64,000 nucleotides of DNA, taken from Marivivens donghaensis. GTDB lineage: Bacteria > Pseudomonadota > Alphaproteobacteria > Rhodobacterales > Rhodobacteraceae. This document shows, piece by piece, positions 16,849-25,066 of this stretch; positions within the stretch are counted from its first letter, which is position 1; each line of letters begins with the position of its first letter. The notes under the pieces are model-generated. The model was not told where the DNA came from and searched no databases. It saw nothing but the letters and a program-made list of their open reading frames with translations. The stretch covers positions 248,001 through 312,000 of the forward strand of contig NZ_JAUFRA010000004.1 of NCBI RefSeq assembly GCF_030410045.1. Direction: 5' to 3'. The translations under genes were made by a program, and so were the position numbers.

Positions 16849-16881
16849 TGTGGATGGCCTGTGGGTATCCTTGGTGGATAC
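16849..16881. promoter_or_regulatory. Three DnaA-box-like repeats upstream of dnaB
   Basis: TGTGGATGG (16849-16857), TGTGGGTAT (16860-16868) and GGTGGATAC (16873-16881) each match the DnaA consensus TGTGGATAA at 7 of 9 positions. They lie in one orientation at 11- and 13-base spacing, 81-113 bases ahead of the dnaB start. None is a perfect box, so this is only a candidate. Confidence 0.35.
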
Positions 16882-16926
16882 TCTATCTGGTTGGGGCGAA
16901 AATAGCGACACCCATATCTGGATAGC

Positions 16927-16955
16927 AAAAGGGCGGCAGTTTCCTGCCGCCCTCT
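16927..16955 (-). terminator. Intrinsic terminator downstream of pyrE
   Basis: A 10-base GC-rich stem (AGGGCGGCAG at 16930-16939, complement at 16944-16953) with a 4-base loop. On the minus strand it is followed by a T4 run, right after the pyrE stop at 16962. Confidence 0.88.
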
Positions 16956-16961
16956 AAATAA

Positions 16962-17636
16962 TTAGGCGCGTGCCGCAGCCCAGCCCGCTGGATCGCGCAG
17001 ATACGACTCGACCTCGGAGAGGGTGTTTGCGTCAAACGCACCGCGTTCTTTCGCCACTTCGAGGACGTCCCACCATGTGCAGAGGTGGATCAGTTGAACG
17101 CCGTGATCGCCGAGCGTTTTCTCAACACCTTCAAAGATGCCGTAGTAGAAAATGACGGCAGTCGCGGAACAGGTCGCACCTGTGTCACGGATCGCATCAA
17201 CGAACGACAGTTTAGAGCCGCCGTCAGTAGTCAGGTCTTCAACCAAGAGAACGCGCTGGCCTTCGGTCATCGCACCTTCGATGCGGGCATTGCGGCCATA
17301 ACCTTTGGGCTTTTTGCGAACGTAGGTCATCGGCAGTGCCAGACGTTCAGCCACCAGCGCTGCAAAGGGGATACCTGCGGTTTCACCGCCAGCAATGTTG
17401 TCGAAGGCTTCAAAGCCCGCTTCGCGCATGATCGAAACAGAGAGGAAATCCATCAAAGTCGAACGGATGCGTGGGAAAGAGATCAGCTTGCGGCAGTCGA
17501 TATAAGTCGGGGCCTTCTTGCCAGAAGCGTGGGTGAACGGCTCTTCTGCGTTAAAGTGGATTGCGCCGATTTCCAGCAGCATTCCAGCGCTGAGTTTCGC
17601 CATTTCGGCTTTGGTCGGATAGGAAGAGGGGATCAT
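16962..17636 (-). CDS. pyrE: Orotate phosphoribosyltransferase
   Basis: A 224-residue PyrE converting orotate and PRPP to OMP in pyrimidine synthesis. The PRPP-binding loop 'RVLLVEDLTTDGGSK' (about residues 128-142) is clear, as is the 'VRKKPKGYGRNARIEG' flexible loop. It follows pyrC by 45 bases in the same direction, so the two are probably one operon. A strong terminator follows. Confidence 0.95.
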   Translation of the reverse strand: MIPSSYPTKAEMAKLSAGMLLEIGAIHFNAEEPFTHASGKKAPTYIDCRKLISFPRIRSTLMDFLSVSIMREAGFEAFDNIAGGETAGIPFAALVAERLALPMTYVRKKPKGYGRNARIEGAMTEGQRVLLVEDLTTDGGSKLSFVDAIRDTGATCSATAVIFYYGIFEGVEKTLGDHGVQLIHLCTWWDVLEVAKERGAFDANTLSEVESYLRDPAGWAAARA

Positions 17637-17681
17637 CGCACGTCCTTATTGGTTTTGTAGGTTTTACCGGAGGTCCGGTTT

Positions 17682-18734
17682 TTAGGCCTCAACACGCCAG
17701 TGTAGCGGGAAGCCGGCATCAAATACGGTGACTGGACCGGCGCCTGTCTCAATGCGGTCCGGATAGGCGACCGGTTCCCCTTTGACGAGGGTAATGGTCT
17801 CTTCGTTCACAGGGAGGCCATAGAATTTCGGTCCGTTCTTGGACGCGAAGGCCTCTAGGTTTTTCAGCTTGCCCGCGGCCTCAAACACTTCTGCCAGACA
17901 AGACATGGTGTTCGGTGCGGTAAAGCAACCAGCGCAACCACAGGCCTGTAGTTTTGCGGGGTCCGTGTGCGGTGCCGAATCCGTTCCGAGGAAGAACCGT
18001 TCATCGCCAGAGGTCGCAGCCTCAACCAGTGCAATGCGGTGTTGTTCACGCTTTGCCACGGGAAGGCAGTAGTAATGCGGTTTGATCCCGCCCGCGAGGA
18101 TGTGGTTGCGGTTGATAATCAGGTGGTGCGTGGTGATCGTCGCGCCGAGGTTCTTATGGTGGTCCCGGACATAGTCCACCGCGTCTTGGGTGGTGACGTG
18201 TTCCATTACGACGCGCAGATCGGGCACTTTCTTGCGGATGGGGTGCAGAACGCGATCAATGAACACAGCTTCGCGGTCGAAAATGTCGATGTCGCTGTCG
18301 GTGACTTCGCCATGAACGCAGAGCGGCATACCGATCTCTGCCATCTTTTCGAGCACGGGACGGACCTTATCAAAGTCGCGCACACCCGAGGCGGAGTTGG
18401 TCGTCGCACCCGCAGGGTAGAGCTTGACCGAGGTTGCGATGCCAGCGGCATGTGCTGCTGCAACATCCTCTGGATCGGTTTCTTCGGTGAGGTAGAGAAC
18501 CATCAGAGGCTGGAACGACATGCCCTCAGGCAATGCCGCCATGATCCGCTCGCGGTAGGCTGCGGCCTGCGCACCAGTCACAACAGGAGGCACGAGGTTC
18601 GGCATCACAATCGCGCGGCCGAAATGCGCAGCGGTATGCGGGAGAACGCCCTCAAGCATCGCACCGTCACGAAGGTGAAGGTGCCAGTCATCGGGGCGGC
18701 GGATGGTCAGGCGGGTGAGGGCTGTATCGGTCAT
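17682..18734 (-). CDS. pyrC: Dihydroorotase (class II)
   Basis: A 350-residue zinc hydrolase forming dihydroorotate. Metal ligands are visible in 'DWHLHLRDG' (about residues 16-24) and in the carbamylated-lysine segment 'SVKLYPAGATTNSASGV' near residue 102. 'HGEV' and 'GTDSAPH' follow further along. The length fits the E. coli-type (class II) enzyme. It is upstream of pyrE in the same orientation and divergent from the CoxD-like gene. Confidence 0.96.
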   Translation of the reverse strand: MTDTALTRLTIRRPDDWHLHLRDGAMLEGVLPHTAAHFGRAIVMPNLVPPVVTGAQAAAYRERIMAALPEGMSFQPLMVLYLTEETDPEDVAAAHAAGIATSVKLYPAGATTNSASGVRDFDKVRPVLEKMAEIGMPLCVHGEVTDSDIDIFDREAVFIDRVLHPIRKKVPDLRVVMEHVTTQDAVDYVRDHHKNLGATITTHHLIINRNHILAGGIKPHYYCLPVAKREQHRIALVEAATSGDERFFLGTDSAPHTDPAKLQACGCAGCFTAPNTMSCLAEVFEAAGKLKNLEAFASKNGPKFYGLPVNEETITLVKGEPVAYPDRIETGAGPVTVFDAGFPLHWRVEA

Positions 18735-18870
18735 GGGCTGTCTTTACACCTTTGTCCCGCACCGCGCCATAGGGGGATAAAGGCTTTTCGGGCCGAAAAA
18801 TGCCTCTGCGACCAAGGCATGACTTGACGCCTCGTGTCAGCGGTGCAGCATACCCCAAACGGAGGAAACT

Positions 18871-19776
18871 ATGCAGATCGACAGTATCGACGACGTCCAG
18901 ACGATTCTGGCCGGTCAGGACTACGTATGCGGCCGCGCCTTAGCGACGGTGGTGTTCTTATCCCTGAAACTCGGCCGTCCGCTCTTTCTCGAAGGTGAGG
19001 CAGGCACGGGTAAAACCGAAATCGCTAAAGCGATCGCTGCGTCTCTTGGCCGTAAATTGATCCGTCTTCAATGCTACGAAGGTCTGGACGCGGCCTCTGC
19101 GGTGTATGAATGGAACTTTGCCGAACAGATGATCGCGATCCGCACGGCAGAAGCGACAGGCGGGGCCGATCGGTCGGAACTGAAATCCGAACTCTTTACC
19201 GAGGAATACCTGATTGAACGTCCGCTCTTGCAAGCGATGCGTCCCCAAGAGGGCGGCGCGCCTGTTCTATTGATCGACGAAATCGACCGCACAGATGAAC
19301 CGTTCGAGGCGTTTCTACTAGAGGCGCTCTCTGATTTTCAGGTGACGGTGCCCGAACTCGGCACGATTAAAGCCCCCGAACCGCCCATTGTGATCCTGAC
19401 CTCGAACCGCACGCGCGAGGTTCACGACGCATTGAAGCGGCGCTGCCTCTACCACTGGGTCGATTATCCGACCTTTGATCGAGAGTTGGAAATCCTCAAT
19501 GCCCGTGCGCCAGAAGCCCAAGAGACCCTGAGCCGTGAGGTCGTCGCCTTTGTTCAAAAGCTGCGCACCGAAGATCTGTTCAAAAAACCCGGCGTGGCAG
19601 AGACCATTGATTGGGCGAAATGTTTGCTCGCCTTGGATGTGATCGACCTGTCGCCAGAGGTGATTGCCGATACGCTGGGGGCCATCCTGAAATATCAGGA
19701 CGACATTGCCCGCATAGAAGGGTCAGAGGCGCAGCGTATCCTCAAAGACGCACGTGCCGAACTCGCTCCGGCGTGA
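18871..19776 (+). CDS. MoxR-type AAA+ ATPase, CoxD-like
   Basis: A 301-residue MoxR ATPase with Walker A 'GEAGTGKTEIAKAIA' (about residue 40), Walker B 'PVLLIDEIDRTDEPFEAFL' and sensor 'ILTSNRTREVHDALKRR'. Paired with the VWA protein that follows, it is the CoxD-CoxE type module. In carboxydotrophs CoxD is needed to build the copper-sulfur-molybdenum centre of CO dehydrogenase. The start has GGAGG 6 bases upstream. It is first of four plus-strand genes with close spacing. No coxM, coxS or coxL is in the window. Confidence 0.85.
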   Translation: MQIDSIDDVQTILAGQDYVCGRALATVVFLSLKLGRPLFLEGEAGTGKTEIAKAIAASLGRKLIRLQCYEGLDAASAVYEWNFAEQMIAIRTAEATGGADRSELKSELFTEEYLIERPLLQAMRPQEGGAPVLLIDEIDRTDEPFEAFLLEALSDFQVTVPELGTIKAPEPPIVILTSNRTREVHDALKRRCLYHWVDYPTFDRELEILNARAPEAQETLSREVVAFVQKLRTEDLFKKPGVAETIDWAKCLLALDVIDLSPEVIADTLGAILKYQDDIARIEGSEAQRILKDARAELAPA

Positions 19777-19785
19777 TGGTCGTTC

Positions 19786-21045
19786 ATGGCTGAATATATC
19801 CCGCTCTCTATCCCCGAAGATGGGAAGCTCGCGCAGAATATCACGCACTTTGCCCGTGCTCTGCGCAAGGCTGGGCTGCCTGTCGGCCCTGGGCGAGTGA
19901 TTGACGCCATTCGGGCGGTTGAGGCTGCGGGCTTTACGGAAAAGAACGATTTCTACTGGACGCTAGAGGCATGCTTCTGTTCACGCCCCGAACATCGTGT
20001 GGTCTTTGGTCAGGTGTTCCGCCTCTATTGGCGTGATCCGCGATACCTCGAACATATGATGTCGATGATGCTGCCCTCTGTGCGTGGCGTTCAAGAAGAA
20101 CGCAAAGCCAAAGCAGGGGAAAAGCGCGCGGCGGAGGCATTACTGGATGATCAAAATATCCCAATGCCGAAGGAAGAGGACGAAGAGCCGAACGAAGAGG
20201 CCTTGATCGACGTTGATGCTTCGAAAACGATTTCGACCGAGGAAAAGCTACAGTCCCTCGATTTTGAGCAGATGAGCACAGAGGAAATGGCAGAGGCGAA
20301 GCGCATCCTTGCCCGCATGACATTACCTGTGCGCCCGATTAAATCACGCAGGACCGTCGCGGGCTATGGCGATATCGCCGATTGGCGGGCCACGATGCGG
20401 CGGGCCATGCGGCAAGGCGGGGAAATCACCTCTTTTGAGACGCGCAAGAAACGTGAGCGTTATCCGAACCTCGTGGTGATCTGCGATATTTCCGGGTCCA
20501 TGTCGCAATATTCGCGGGCCGTTTTGCATTTCCTTCACGCCGTATCGAACGCCAAAGGCCAAGGCTGGGCCAAGGTGCATGCATTCACCTTTGGCACGCG
20601 CCTCACCAACATCACGCGCCACCTGAAACATCGCGATGTGGATGCGGCATTGGCGGCAGCGGGGTCCGAAGCGCAGGACTGGGAAGGTGGCACGCGGATC
20701 GGTGAGTGTATCGACCGTTTCAACCGCGACTGGTCGCGGCGCGTTCTAGGGCAGGGCGCTGTGGTGCTGTTAATCACCGACGGTCTGGACCGCGACCCTG
20801 AAGGCGGCTTGGGCAAGGCGATGGAGCGACTGCATTTGTCTTCGCGGCAACTTATTTGGCTCAATCCCTTGCTCCGTTGGGAGGGATTCGCCCCCAAGGC
20901 CCGTGGAATTATGGAAATGTTGCCCCATGTTACCAGTTTCCGCGCTGGGCATAACATAGCCTCGCTTCAGGGGCTGGCGGATGCCATCGCGCGCGGCGAT
21001 GATACTGGGGAAAAGGATCGCCTCATGGCGATGATGGGGAGGTAG
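19786..21045 (+). CDS. VWA domain protein, CoxE-like
   Basis: A 419-residue protein of the CoxE family. The C-terminal half is a von Willebrand A domain with the MIDAS sequence 'VICDISGSMSQYSR' (about residue 228) and a later 'VVLLITDGLDRD'. The N-terminal half is charged and helical. VWA-MoxR pairs act as chaperones for metal-cofactor insertion or complex assembly. It starts 9 bases after the ATPase and ends 2 bases before the XdhC gene. Confidence 0.85.
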   Translation: MAEYIPLSIPEDGKLAQNITHFARALRKAGLPVGPGRVIDAIRAVEAAGFTEKNDFYWTLEACFCSRPEHRVVFGQVFRLYWRDPRYLEHMMSMMLPSVRGVQEERKAKAGEKRAAEALLDDQNIPMPKEEDEEPNEEALIDVDASKTISTEEKLQSLDFEQMSTEEMAEAKRILARMTLPVRPIKSRRTVAGYGDIADWRATMRRAMRQGGEITSFETRKKRERYPNLVVICDISGSMSQYSRAVLHFLHAVSNAKGQGWAKVHAFTFGTRLTNITRHLKHRDVDAALAAAGSEAQDWEGGTRIGECIDRFNRDWSRRVLGQGAVVLLITDGLDRDPEGGLGKAMERLHLSSRQLIWLNPLLRWEGFAPKARGIMEMLPHVTSFRAGHNIASLQGLADAIARGDDTGEKDRLMAMMGR

Positions 21046-21047
21046 CG

Positions 21048-22019
21048 GTGACCGATAAGACAGACATTCCCGCCTTGGCGCTCGACTGGCATCGGTCTGG
21101 CCGTGGCGCTGTATTGGCAACGGTGGTGGAAACTTGGGGCTCCGCGCCGCGTCCAATCGGGTCACAACTGGTCGTTGACCGTGACGGCGCGATGGAAGGC
21201 TCTGTCTCGGGCGGGTGTGTCGAAGGCGCGGTGATCACCGAGAGTTTCGACGCGATCGAAGATGGTAAGGCCCGATTGCTGGATTTTGGCGTCAGCGATG
21301 ACACGGCCTTTGCCGTGGGATTGGCCTGTGGTGGGCGCATTCGTGTACTGGTCGAACCTGTCGGTGGTGAAACGTTACACGAGGACCTCTTGGCCGATCT
21401 TGTTGCCCGCCGCGCGCGGCGCGAGGCCGTGGCCTATGTCGCGGATCTGGAAACGGGGGCGCGGCGGCTGGATGGCTTTGCCCAACGTGAAGATCGGTTC
21501 CGTGGCGATAAGTCGGGCGTTGAGGAGGACGGCCAGACCTTTATTGCCATCCACAACCCGCCGCTTCGGATGATTGTGGTCGGTGCCGTGCATATCGCCC
21601 AACCTCTTGTGCAAATGGCCCGCGCCTGTGGTTATGACCCGATCTTGGTCGATCCGCGTCCTGTTTTTGGCTCCGAAGATCGCTTCCCGAATGAGGTGAT
21701 TTCCGATGATTGGCCAGATGAGGCGATGGAGAAGATCGGGCTCGACCCGAGGACGGCGGTTGTCACACTGACCCATGATCCGAAGCTAGATGATCCTGCG
21801 ATCCGTGCAGCGCTGGGCTCTGATGTGTTCTACCTCGGATGTCTCGGGTCCACACGCACCCATGCGAAACGGGTCGAACGGCTAAAGGCGGACGGTTTTA
21901 CGGACGACCAGATTGCCAGCATCCATGCGCCGGTTGGACTGAATATCGGGGCCAAATCGCCTGCAGAGATTGCGGTCAGCATCATGGCCCAAATCACCGA
22001 AAGGCTGCGTAAAGGATGA
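21048..22019 (+). CDS. XdhC/CoxF family protein (molybdenum cofactor sulfuration/insertion)
   Basis: A 323-residue XdhC-type protein. The N-terminal XdhC/CoxI domain has 'GSVSGGCVEGAV' (about residues 53-64), and the C-terminal Rossmann domain has 'VVTLTHDPKLDDPAIRAAL' and 'YLGCLGSTRTHAKR'. XdhC holds sulfurated molybdenum cofactor and delivers it to xanthine dehydrogenase-family hydroxylases. Translation begins at GTG 21048 behind a GGGGAGG site. It overlaps the next gene by 4 bases (ATGA at 22016-22019). Confidence 0.88.
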   Translation: MTDKTDIPALALDWHRSGRGAVLATVVETWGSAPRPIGSQLVVDRDGAMEGSVSGGCVEGAVITESFDAIEDGKARLLDFGVSDDTAFAVGLACGGRIRVLVEPVGGETLHEDLLADLVARRARREAVAYVADLETGARRLDGFAQREDRFRGDKSGVEEDGQTFIAIHNPPLRMIVVGAVHIAQPLVQMARACGYDPILVDPRPVFGSEDRFPNEVISDDWPDEAMEKIGLDPRTAVVTLTHDPKLDDPAIRAALGSDVFYLGCLGSTRTHAKRVERLKADGFTDDQIASIHAPVGLNIGAKSPAEIAVSIMAQITERLRKG

Positions 22020-23008
22020 TATTCGGGCCTGTTCCTTTAGCTGACGCCCTCGGCACGATCCTCGCCCATTCCATCGCTTTGCCCAAAGGCAAATTGGCTA
22101 AGGGGCGATGGTTAACTGAGGATGACATTGCGCAGCTCGCGGCGCTGGGCATGGACGAAGTGATCGTTGCGCGGCTCGAGGCAGACGATATTCACGAGGA
22201 CGAGGCAGCAACACGGCTCGCGCAGGCTTTGGTTCCTAACCCAGAGGCGCAAGGACTGCGCCTGTCTAAGGCAACGACGGGTCGTGTGAACCTCATTGCG
22301 ACGGGCGCGGGTGTCGCTGAGATCAATGTGGATGCCGTGAATGCACTTAACGCGGTTCACCCCATGATCACCCTCGCCACGGTCCCTGCGTGGCATCGAT
22401 GCGACCCCGATACGATGATCGGGACGGTCAAGATCATTTCCTACGGCGTGCCCGAGGATGCGCTGAACCCGGCGGTCGAAGCCGCCCGTTCCGCGATTCA
22501 CATCCGTCCGCCACAGTATAAGACGGCGACGCTGATCGAGACCCGCACGACCGACGAAATCCCGTCTGATAAGGGGCGGCGTGCGACTAACGGTCGTCTG
22601 TTCCGCCTCAATATGGCGCTGACTGAACGGGTTGTGGTGCCTCATCGGACGGAGGATATTACGGCTGCGATTGCCGAGGCTTCGGGCGATGTTGTGCTGA
22701 TCCTGACAGCCTCTGCGACCTCTGATCCGATGGATGTTGCGCCCTCGGCTGTGCGGTTGGCTGGTGGCAAGGTGACTCGTTTTGGGATGCCAGTGGATCC
22801 GGGAAACCTGCTGTTCCTTGGCAAAGTCGGCAATCGTCCTGTCATTGGGCTTCCTGGGTGTGCGCGATCCCCTGCGCTGAATGGGGCGGACTGGGTGCTC
22901 GAACGCGTGATATGTGGCGTACCCATCGGAGATGCCGAAATCTCGGCCATGGGGGTAGGGGGATTGCTCAAGGAAATCCCGACGCGTCCTCGCCCACGCG
23001 AAGGCTGA
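22016..23008 (+). CDS. Molybdopterin-binding protein
   Basis: A 330-residue protein with a divergent MoeA/MogA-like molybdopterin-binding domain in the C-terminal part ('VVLILTASATSDPMDVAP', then 'GNRPVIGLPGCARSPALNG'). The N-terminal part ('GKLAKGRWLTEDDIAQLAAL') is typical of Mo-hydroxylase accessory proteins. It lacks the full MoeA domain set, so general cofactor synthesis is less likely than cofactor editing or delivery. It is the last gene of the CoxD-CoxE-XdhC operon and faces infC across a shared terminator. Confidence 0.8.
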   Translation: MIFGPVPLADALGTILAHSIALPKGKLAKGRWLTEDDIAQLAALGMDEVIVARLEADDIHEDEAATRLAQALVPNPEAQGLRLSKATTGRVNLIATGAGVAEINVDAVNALNAVHPMITLATVPAWHRCDPDTMIGTVKIISYGVPEDALNPAVEAARSAIHIRPPQYKTATLIETRTTDEIPSDKGRRATNGRLFRLNMALTERVVVPHRTEDITAAIAEASGDVVLILTASATSDPMDVAPSAVRLAGGKVTRFGMPVDPGNLLFLGKVGNRPVIGLPGCARSPALNGADWVLERVICGVPIGDAEISAMGVGGLLKEIPTRPRPREG

Positions 23009-23015
23009 AACGAAA

Positions 23016-23039
23016 AAAGCCGCCCGAAAAGGCGGCTTT
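23016..23039. terminator. Terminator between the molybdopterin-binding gene and infC
   Basis: A 9-base stem (AAAGCCGCC at 23016-23024, complement at 23031-23039) with a 6-base loop. On the minus strand it runs into T6, so it is a strong terminator for infC and a weaker one for the plus-strand operon. Confidence 0.85.
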
Positions 23040-23059
23040 CTCATTCGATTGTCCGAAGC

Positions 23060-23605
23060 TTACTTCGGAAGCGGCCCGATCATCATGACCATCTGGCGGC
23101 CTTCCATTTTCGGCATGTTCTCGATCTTGCCGAATTCGGTGATGTCCGCAGCGATCTGTTCCAGCAGTTGGCGGCCCAAATCTTGGTGCGCCATTTCGCG
23201 GCCACGGAATCGCAGGGTCACTTTGACCTTGTCGCCATTGCCAAGGAACTTGAGCACGGAACGCATTTTAACGTCATAGTCGTGCTTGTCTGTACCGGGG
23301 CGGAACTTGACCTCTTTGATCTCGATGATCTTCTGCTTCTTGCGCGCTTCAGCCTCTTTCTTCTGCTGTTCATATTTGAACTTGCCGAAGTCCATGATCT
23401 TACACACGGGCGGCGTCGCGTTAGGCGATATTTCTACGAGGTCTAAACCAGCCTCTTCCGCCATTTGGAGCGCTTGCGCTGGCGTTACAACGCCGACGTT
23501 CTCTCCTTCGGCGCCGATGAGGCGGATTTCGGGGCACCGAATGCGTTCATTGATACGGGGTCCAGTGTCACGCACCGGCGGTGCGTTATGAGGTCTGCGG
23601 GCTAT
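23060..23605 (-). CDS. infC: Translation initiation factor IF-3, non-canonical AUA start
   Basis: A 181-residue IF-3 with the N-domain ('GPRINERIRCPEIRLIGAEG'), a lysine-rich linker, and the C-domain ending 'QMVMMIGPLPK'. The only standard start in frame, GTG 23575, would cut off ten residues, IARRPHNAPP, that are conserved in this order. Reading from ATA at 23603-23605 restores them, and AAGGAC lies 8-9 bases upstream on the minus strand. infC elsewhere uses AUU or AUC starts, letting IF-3 repress its own translation, and AUA fits the same logic. IF-3 itself controls start-site fidelity on the 30S subunit. Confidence 0.9.
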   Translation of the reverse strand: MARRPHNAPPVRDTGPRINERIRCPEIRLIGAEGENVGVVTPAQALQMAEEAGLDLVEISPNATPPVCKIMDFGKFKYEQQKKEAEARKKQKIIEIKEVKFRPGTDKHDYDVKMRSVLKFLGNGDKVKVTLRFRGREMAHQDLGRQLLEQIAADITEFGKIENMPKMEGRQMVMMIGPLPK

Positions 23606-23801
23606 GGCCTTAGTCCTTTCGGCGGTTGTAATTTGGCACGCAACCTAGTCTTGGCTGCGATTTTCCGCAACCCGCAAATGCGTTTGCCACAAGGTCGTAG
23701 TAATTCAGCGCCACATGTGACTTTAAAGTTGCGTGATGTCGTGCCATTACACGCATGGGGGCCTGAGTTGGGGCCGATCTGTAGTTTGGAAGGACGATAT
23801 T

Positions 23802-24599
23802 ATGAGAGCGTTTGTTATTATTGTGGTCGCCGCGATTCTCGGCTTTTTCGGTTATGAATTTGCCGCCAACGGTCGGACACCTGTTGAAGCCGTAAAAGGT
23901 CTGGTCGGTATTGCTGCCGAAGTTGCTGATGATGCCGCTGGTGCTGCAACGGATGCAGCCGACGCCGCCGCTGAGGCCGCCACTGATGCAGTTGAATCCG
24001 CGACCGAGGCTGCAGAAGCTGCGACTGACGCTGCAACTGAAGCCGCAACTGCAGCTACTGAAGCCGCTGAGGCAGCAGCAGAGGCCGCTGCTGCCGCTGT
24101 TGAAGAAGCTGCAACCGCCGCGACTGAGGCTGCCGACGCTGCGACGACCGCTGCGACTGAAGCTGTTGATGCCGCTGCGACTGCTGCAACGGATGCGGTA
24201 GGAGGCGCGACCGAGGCTGCAACGGCTGCGGCTGATATGGCAACCACCGCCGCAACTGAGGCTGCTGACACCGCAACGACCGCTGCAACTGAGGCTGCGG
24301 ACGCCGCAACTGAGGCCGTTGATGCAGCGACTGAGACTGCAGTTCAGGCTGCAACTGATGTGACCACGAGCGCAGGTAGCTTGATGGAAACCGCGACAGG
24401 TGCACTTGGCGCGCTGGACCCGTCTGCCATTCTCTCGGTCGAGAACTTTGACCCAGCCAAAGTAACCGCCCTGATTGAAGGGTCGTCGCTGTCTGATGGC
24501 ATTAAGACCCAACTCGTTACTGCGGTTGAGGCTGCCGGTAATAACCCTGAGATGGTTCAAGGCGTGATTGACCAGATCAAGTCGGCGATGGGTCTGTAA
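23802..24599 (+). CDS. Ala-rich repeat protein with N-terminal membrane helix
   Basis: A 265-residue protein I do not recognise. Residues 2-18 form a membrane helix or uncleaved signal. Residues about 42-195 consist almost only of Ala, Thr, Glu and Asp in degenerate units such as AATEAADAA, which should form one long, acidic helix or coiled coil. The last 60 residues are a non-repetitive helical domain ('SAILSVENFDPAKVTALIEG', then 'VQGVIDQIKSAMGL'). AGGA lies before the ATG at 23802, and a start at 23733 is rejected. A terminator follows. A rod projecting into the periplasm is an inference from composition. LEA-like or TolA-like comparisons are by resemblance only. Confidence 0.75.
   Translation: MRAFVIIVVAAILGFFGYEFAANGRTPVEAVKGLVGIAAEVADDAAGAATDAADAAAEAATDAVESATEAAEAATDAATEAATAATEAAEAAAEAAAAAVEEAATAATEAADAATTAATEAVDAAATAATDAVGGATEAATAAADMATTAATEAADTATTAATEAADAATEAVDAATETAVQAATDVTTSAGSLMETATGALGALDPSAILSVENFDPAKVTALIEGSSLSDGIKTQLVTAVEAAGNNPEMVQGVIDQIKSAMGL
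23940..24365 (+). repeat. Degenerate Ala-codon-rich coding repeat
   Basis: About 430 bases inside the Ala-rich gene made of degenerate units around GCTGCAACTGAGGCTGC. The repeat encodes A-A-T-E/D-A-A blocks and keeps the reading frame throughout. Such tracts can expand or contract by slippage. Confidence 0.75.
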
Positions 24600-24643
24600 T
24601 TTCAGGCACATTCGGCTCTGGTCGAATTTCGATAACTTCTTGG

Positions 24644-24680
24644 AAACGGGGCAGTTTTTCTGCCCCGTTTTCGTTTTTTT
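24644..24680 (+). terminator. Intrinsic terminator after the Ala-rich gene
   Basis: An 11-base stem (arms 24644-24654 and 24660-24670) with a T5 loop, followed by TCG and T7. Confidence 0.92.
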
Positions 24681-24722
24681 GGTGGTCTGCGCGAAGAGTT
24701 TCATTTTTTTGTCATAGGGCGC

Positions 24723-24750
24723 TTGACGCGCCCCGACGCACCGCTTAGAA
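24723..24750 (+). promoter_or_regulatory. Promoter of the tRNA-Asp pair
   Basis: TTGACG at 24723-24728 and TTAGAA at 24745-24750, spaced 16 bases, lie 38 bases ahead of the first tRNA. This -35/-10 style is usual for stable-RNA genes in Rhodobacterales. Confidence 0.6.
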
Positions 24751-24787
24751 GCCCCACACGTTCGGTGAGATACCGAAAAGAAGATAC

Positions 24788-24864
24788 GCGGTTGTAGCTC
24801 AGTTGGTTAGAGTACCGGCCTGTCACGCCGGGGGTCGCGGGTTCGAGCCCCGTCAACCGCGCCA
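24788..24864 (+). tRNA. tRNA-Asp (anticodon GTC), copy 1
   Basis: A 77-base cloverleaf including an encoded CCA. The 7-base acceptor stem is GCGGTTG with CAACCGC, the anticodon arm contains CCTGTCACG (anticodon GTC), and the T-arm has GGTTCGAGCCC. It is identical to the copy 108 bases downstream. Confidence 0.98.
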
Positions 24865-24895
24865 CTTCTTTTCAAGACCTCACAGACGCAAGTGC

Positions 24896-24972
24896 GCGGT
24901 TGTAGCTCAGTTGGTTAGAGTACCGGCCTGTCACGCCGGGGGTCGCGGGTTCGAGCCCCGTCAACCGCGCCA
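24896..24972 (+). tRNA. tRNA-Asp (anticodon GTC), copy 2
   Basis: This gene is identical over all 77 bases to the first tRNA-Asp, including the encoded CCA. The 31-base spacer has no promoter of its own that I can see, so the two are probably cut from one transcript. Confidence 0.98.
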
Positions 24973-25066
24973 CTTTCCTCCCTTTTCAGTTTTGAAAACG
25001 CAAAATGCCTTTGGCAATTTGTCGTGCTTTAATATATCACGTTTTTAAAATATATTGGAGGACGCG

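Noticed and set aside
23940..24365. Possible CRISPR or tandem DNA repeat
   Set aside because: Units are degenerate, frame-preserving and without unique spacers. It is a coding repeat.
23610..24704. Long minus-strand open frame (364 codons) opposite the Ala-rich gene
   Set aside because: It is antisense to a repeat whose GC-rich codons suppress stops. The product is Ser/Cys/Arg-rich low complexity, and it runs through a terminator hairpin.
24701..24718. GTTTCAT-N4-TTGTCAT, Pho-box-like geometry ahead of the tRNA genes
   Set aside because: It sits in the T-rich tail of a terminator and each half fits the consensus poorly. Likely chance.
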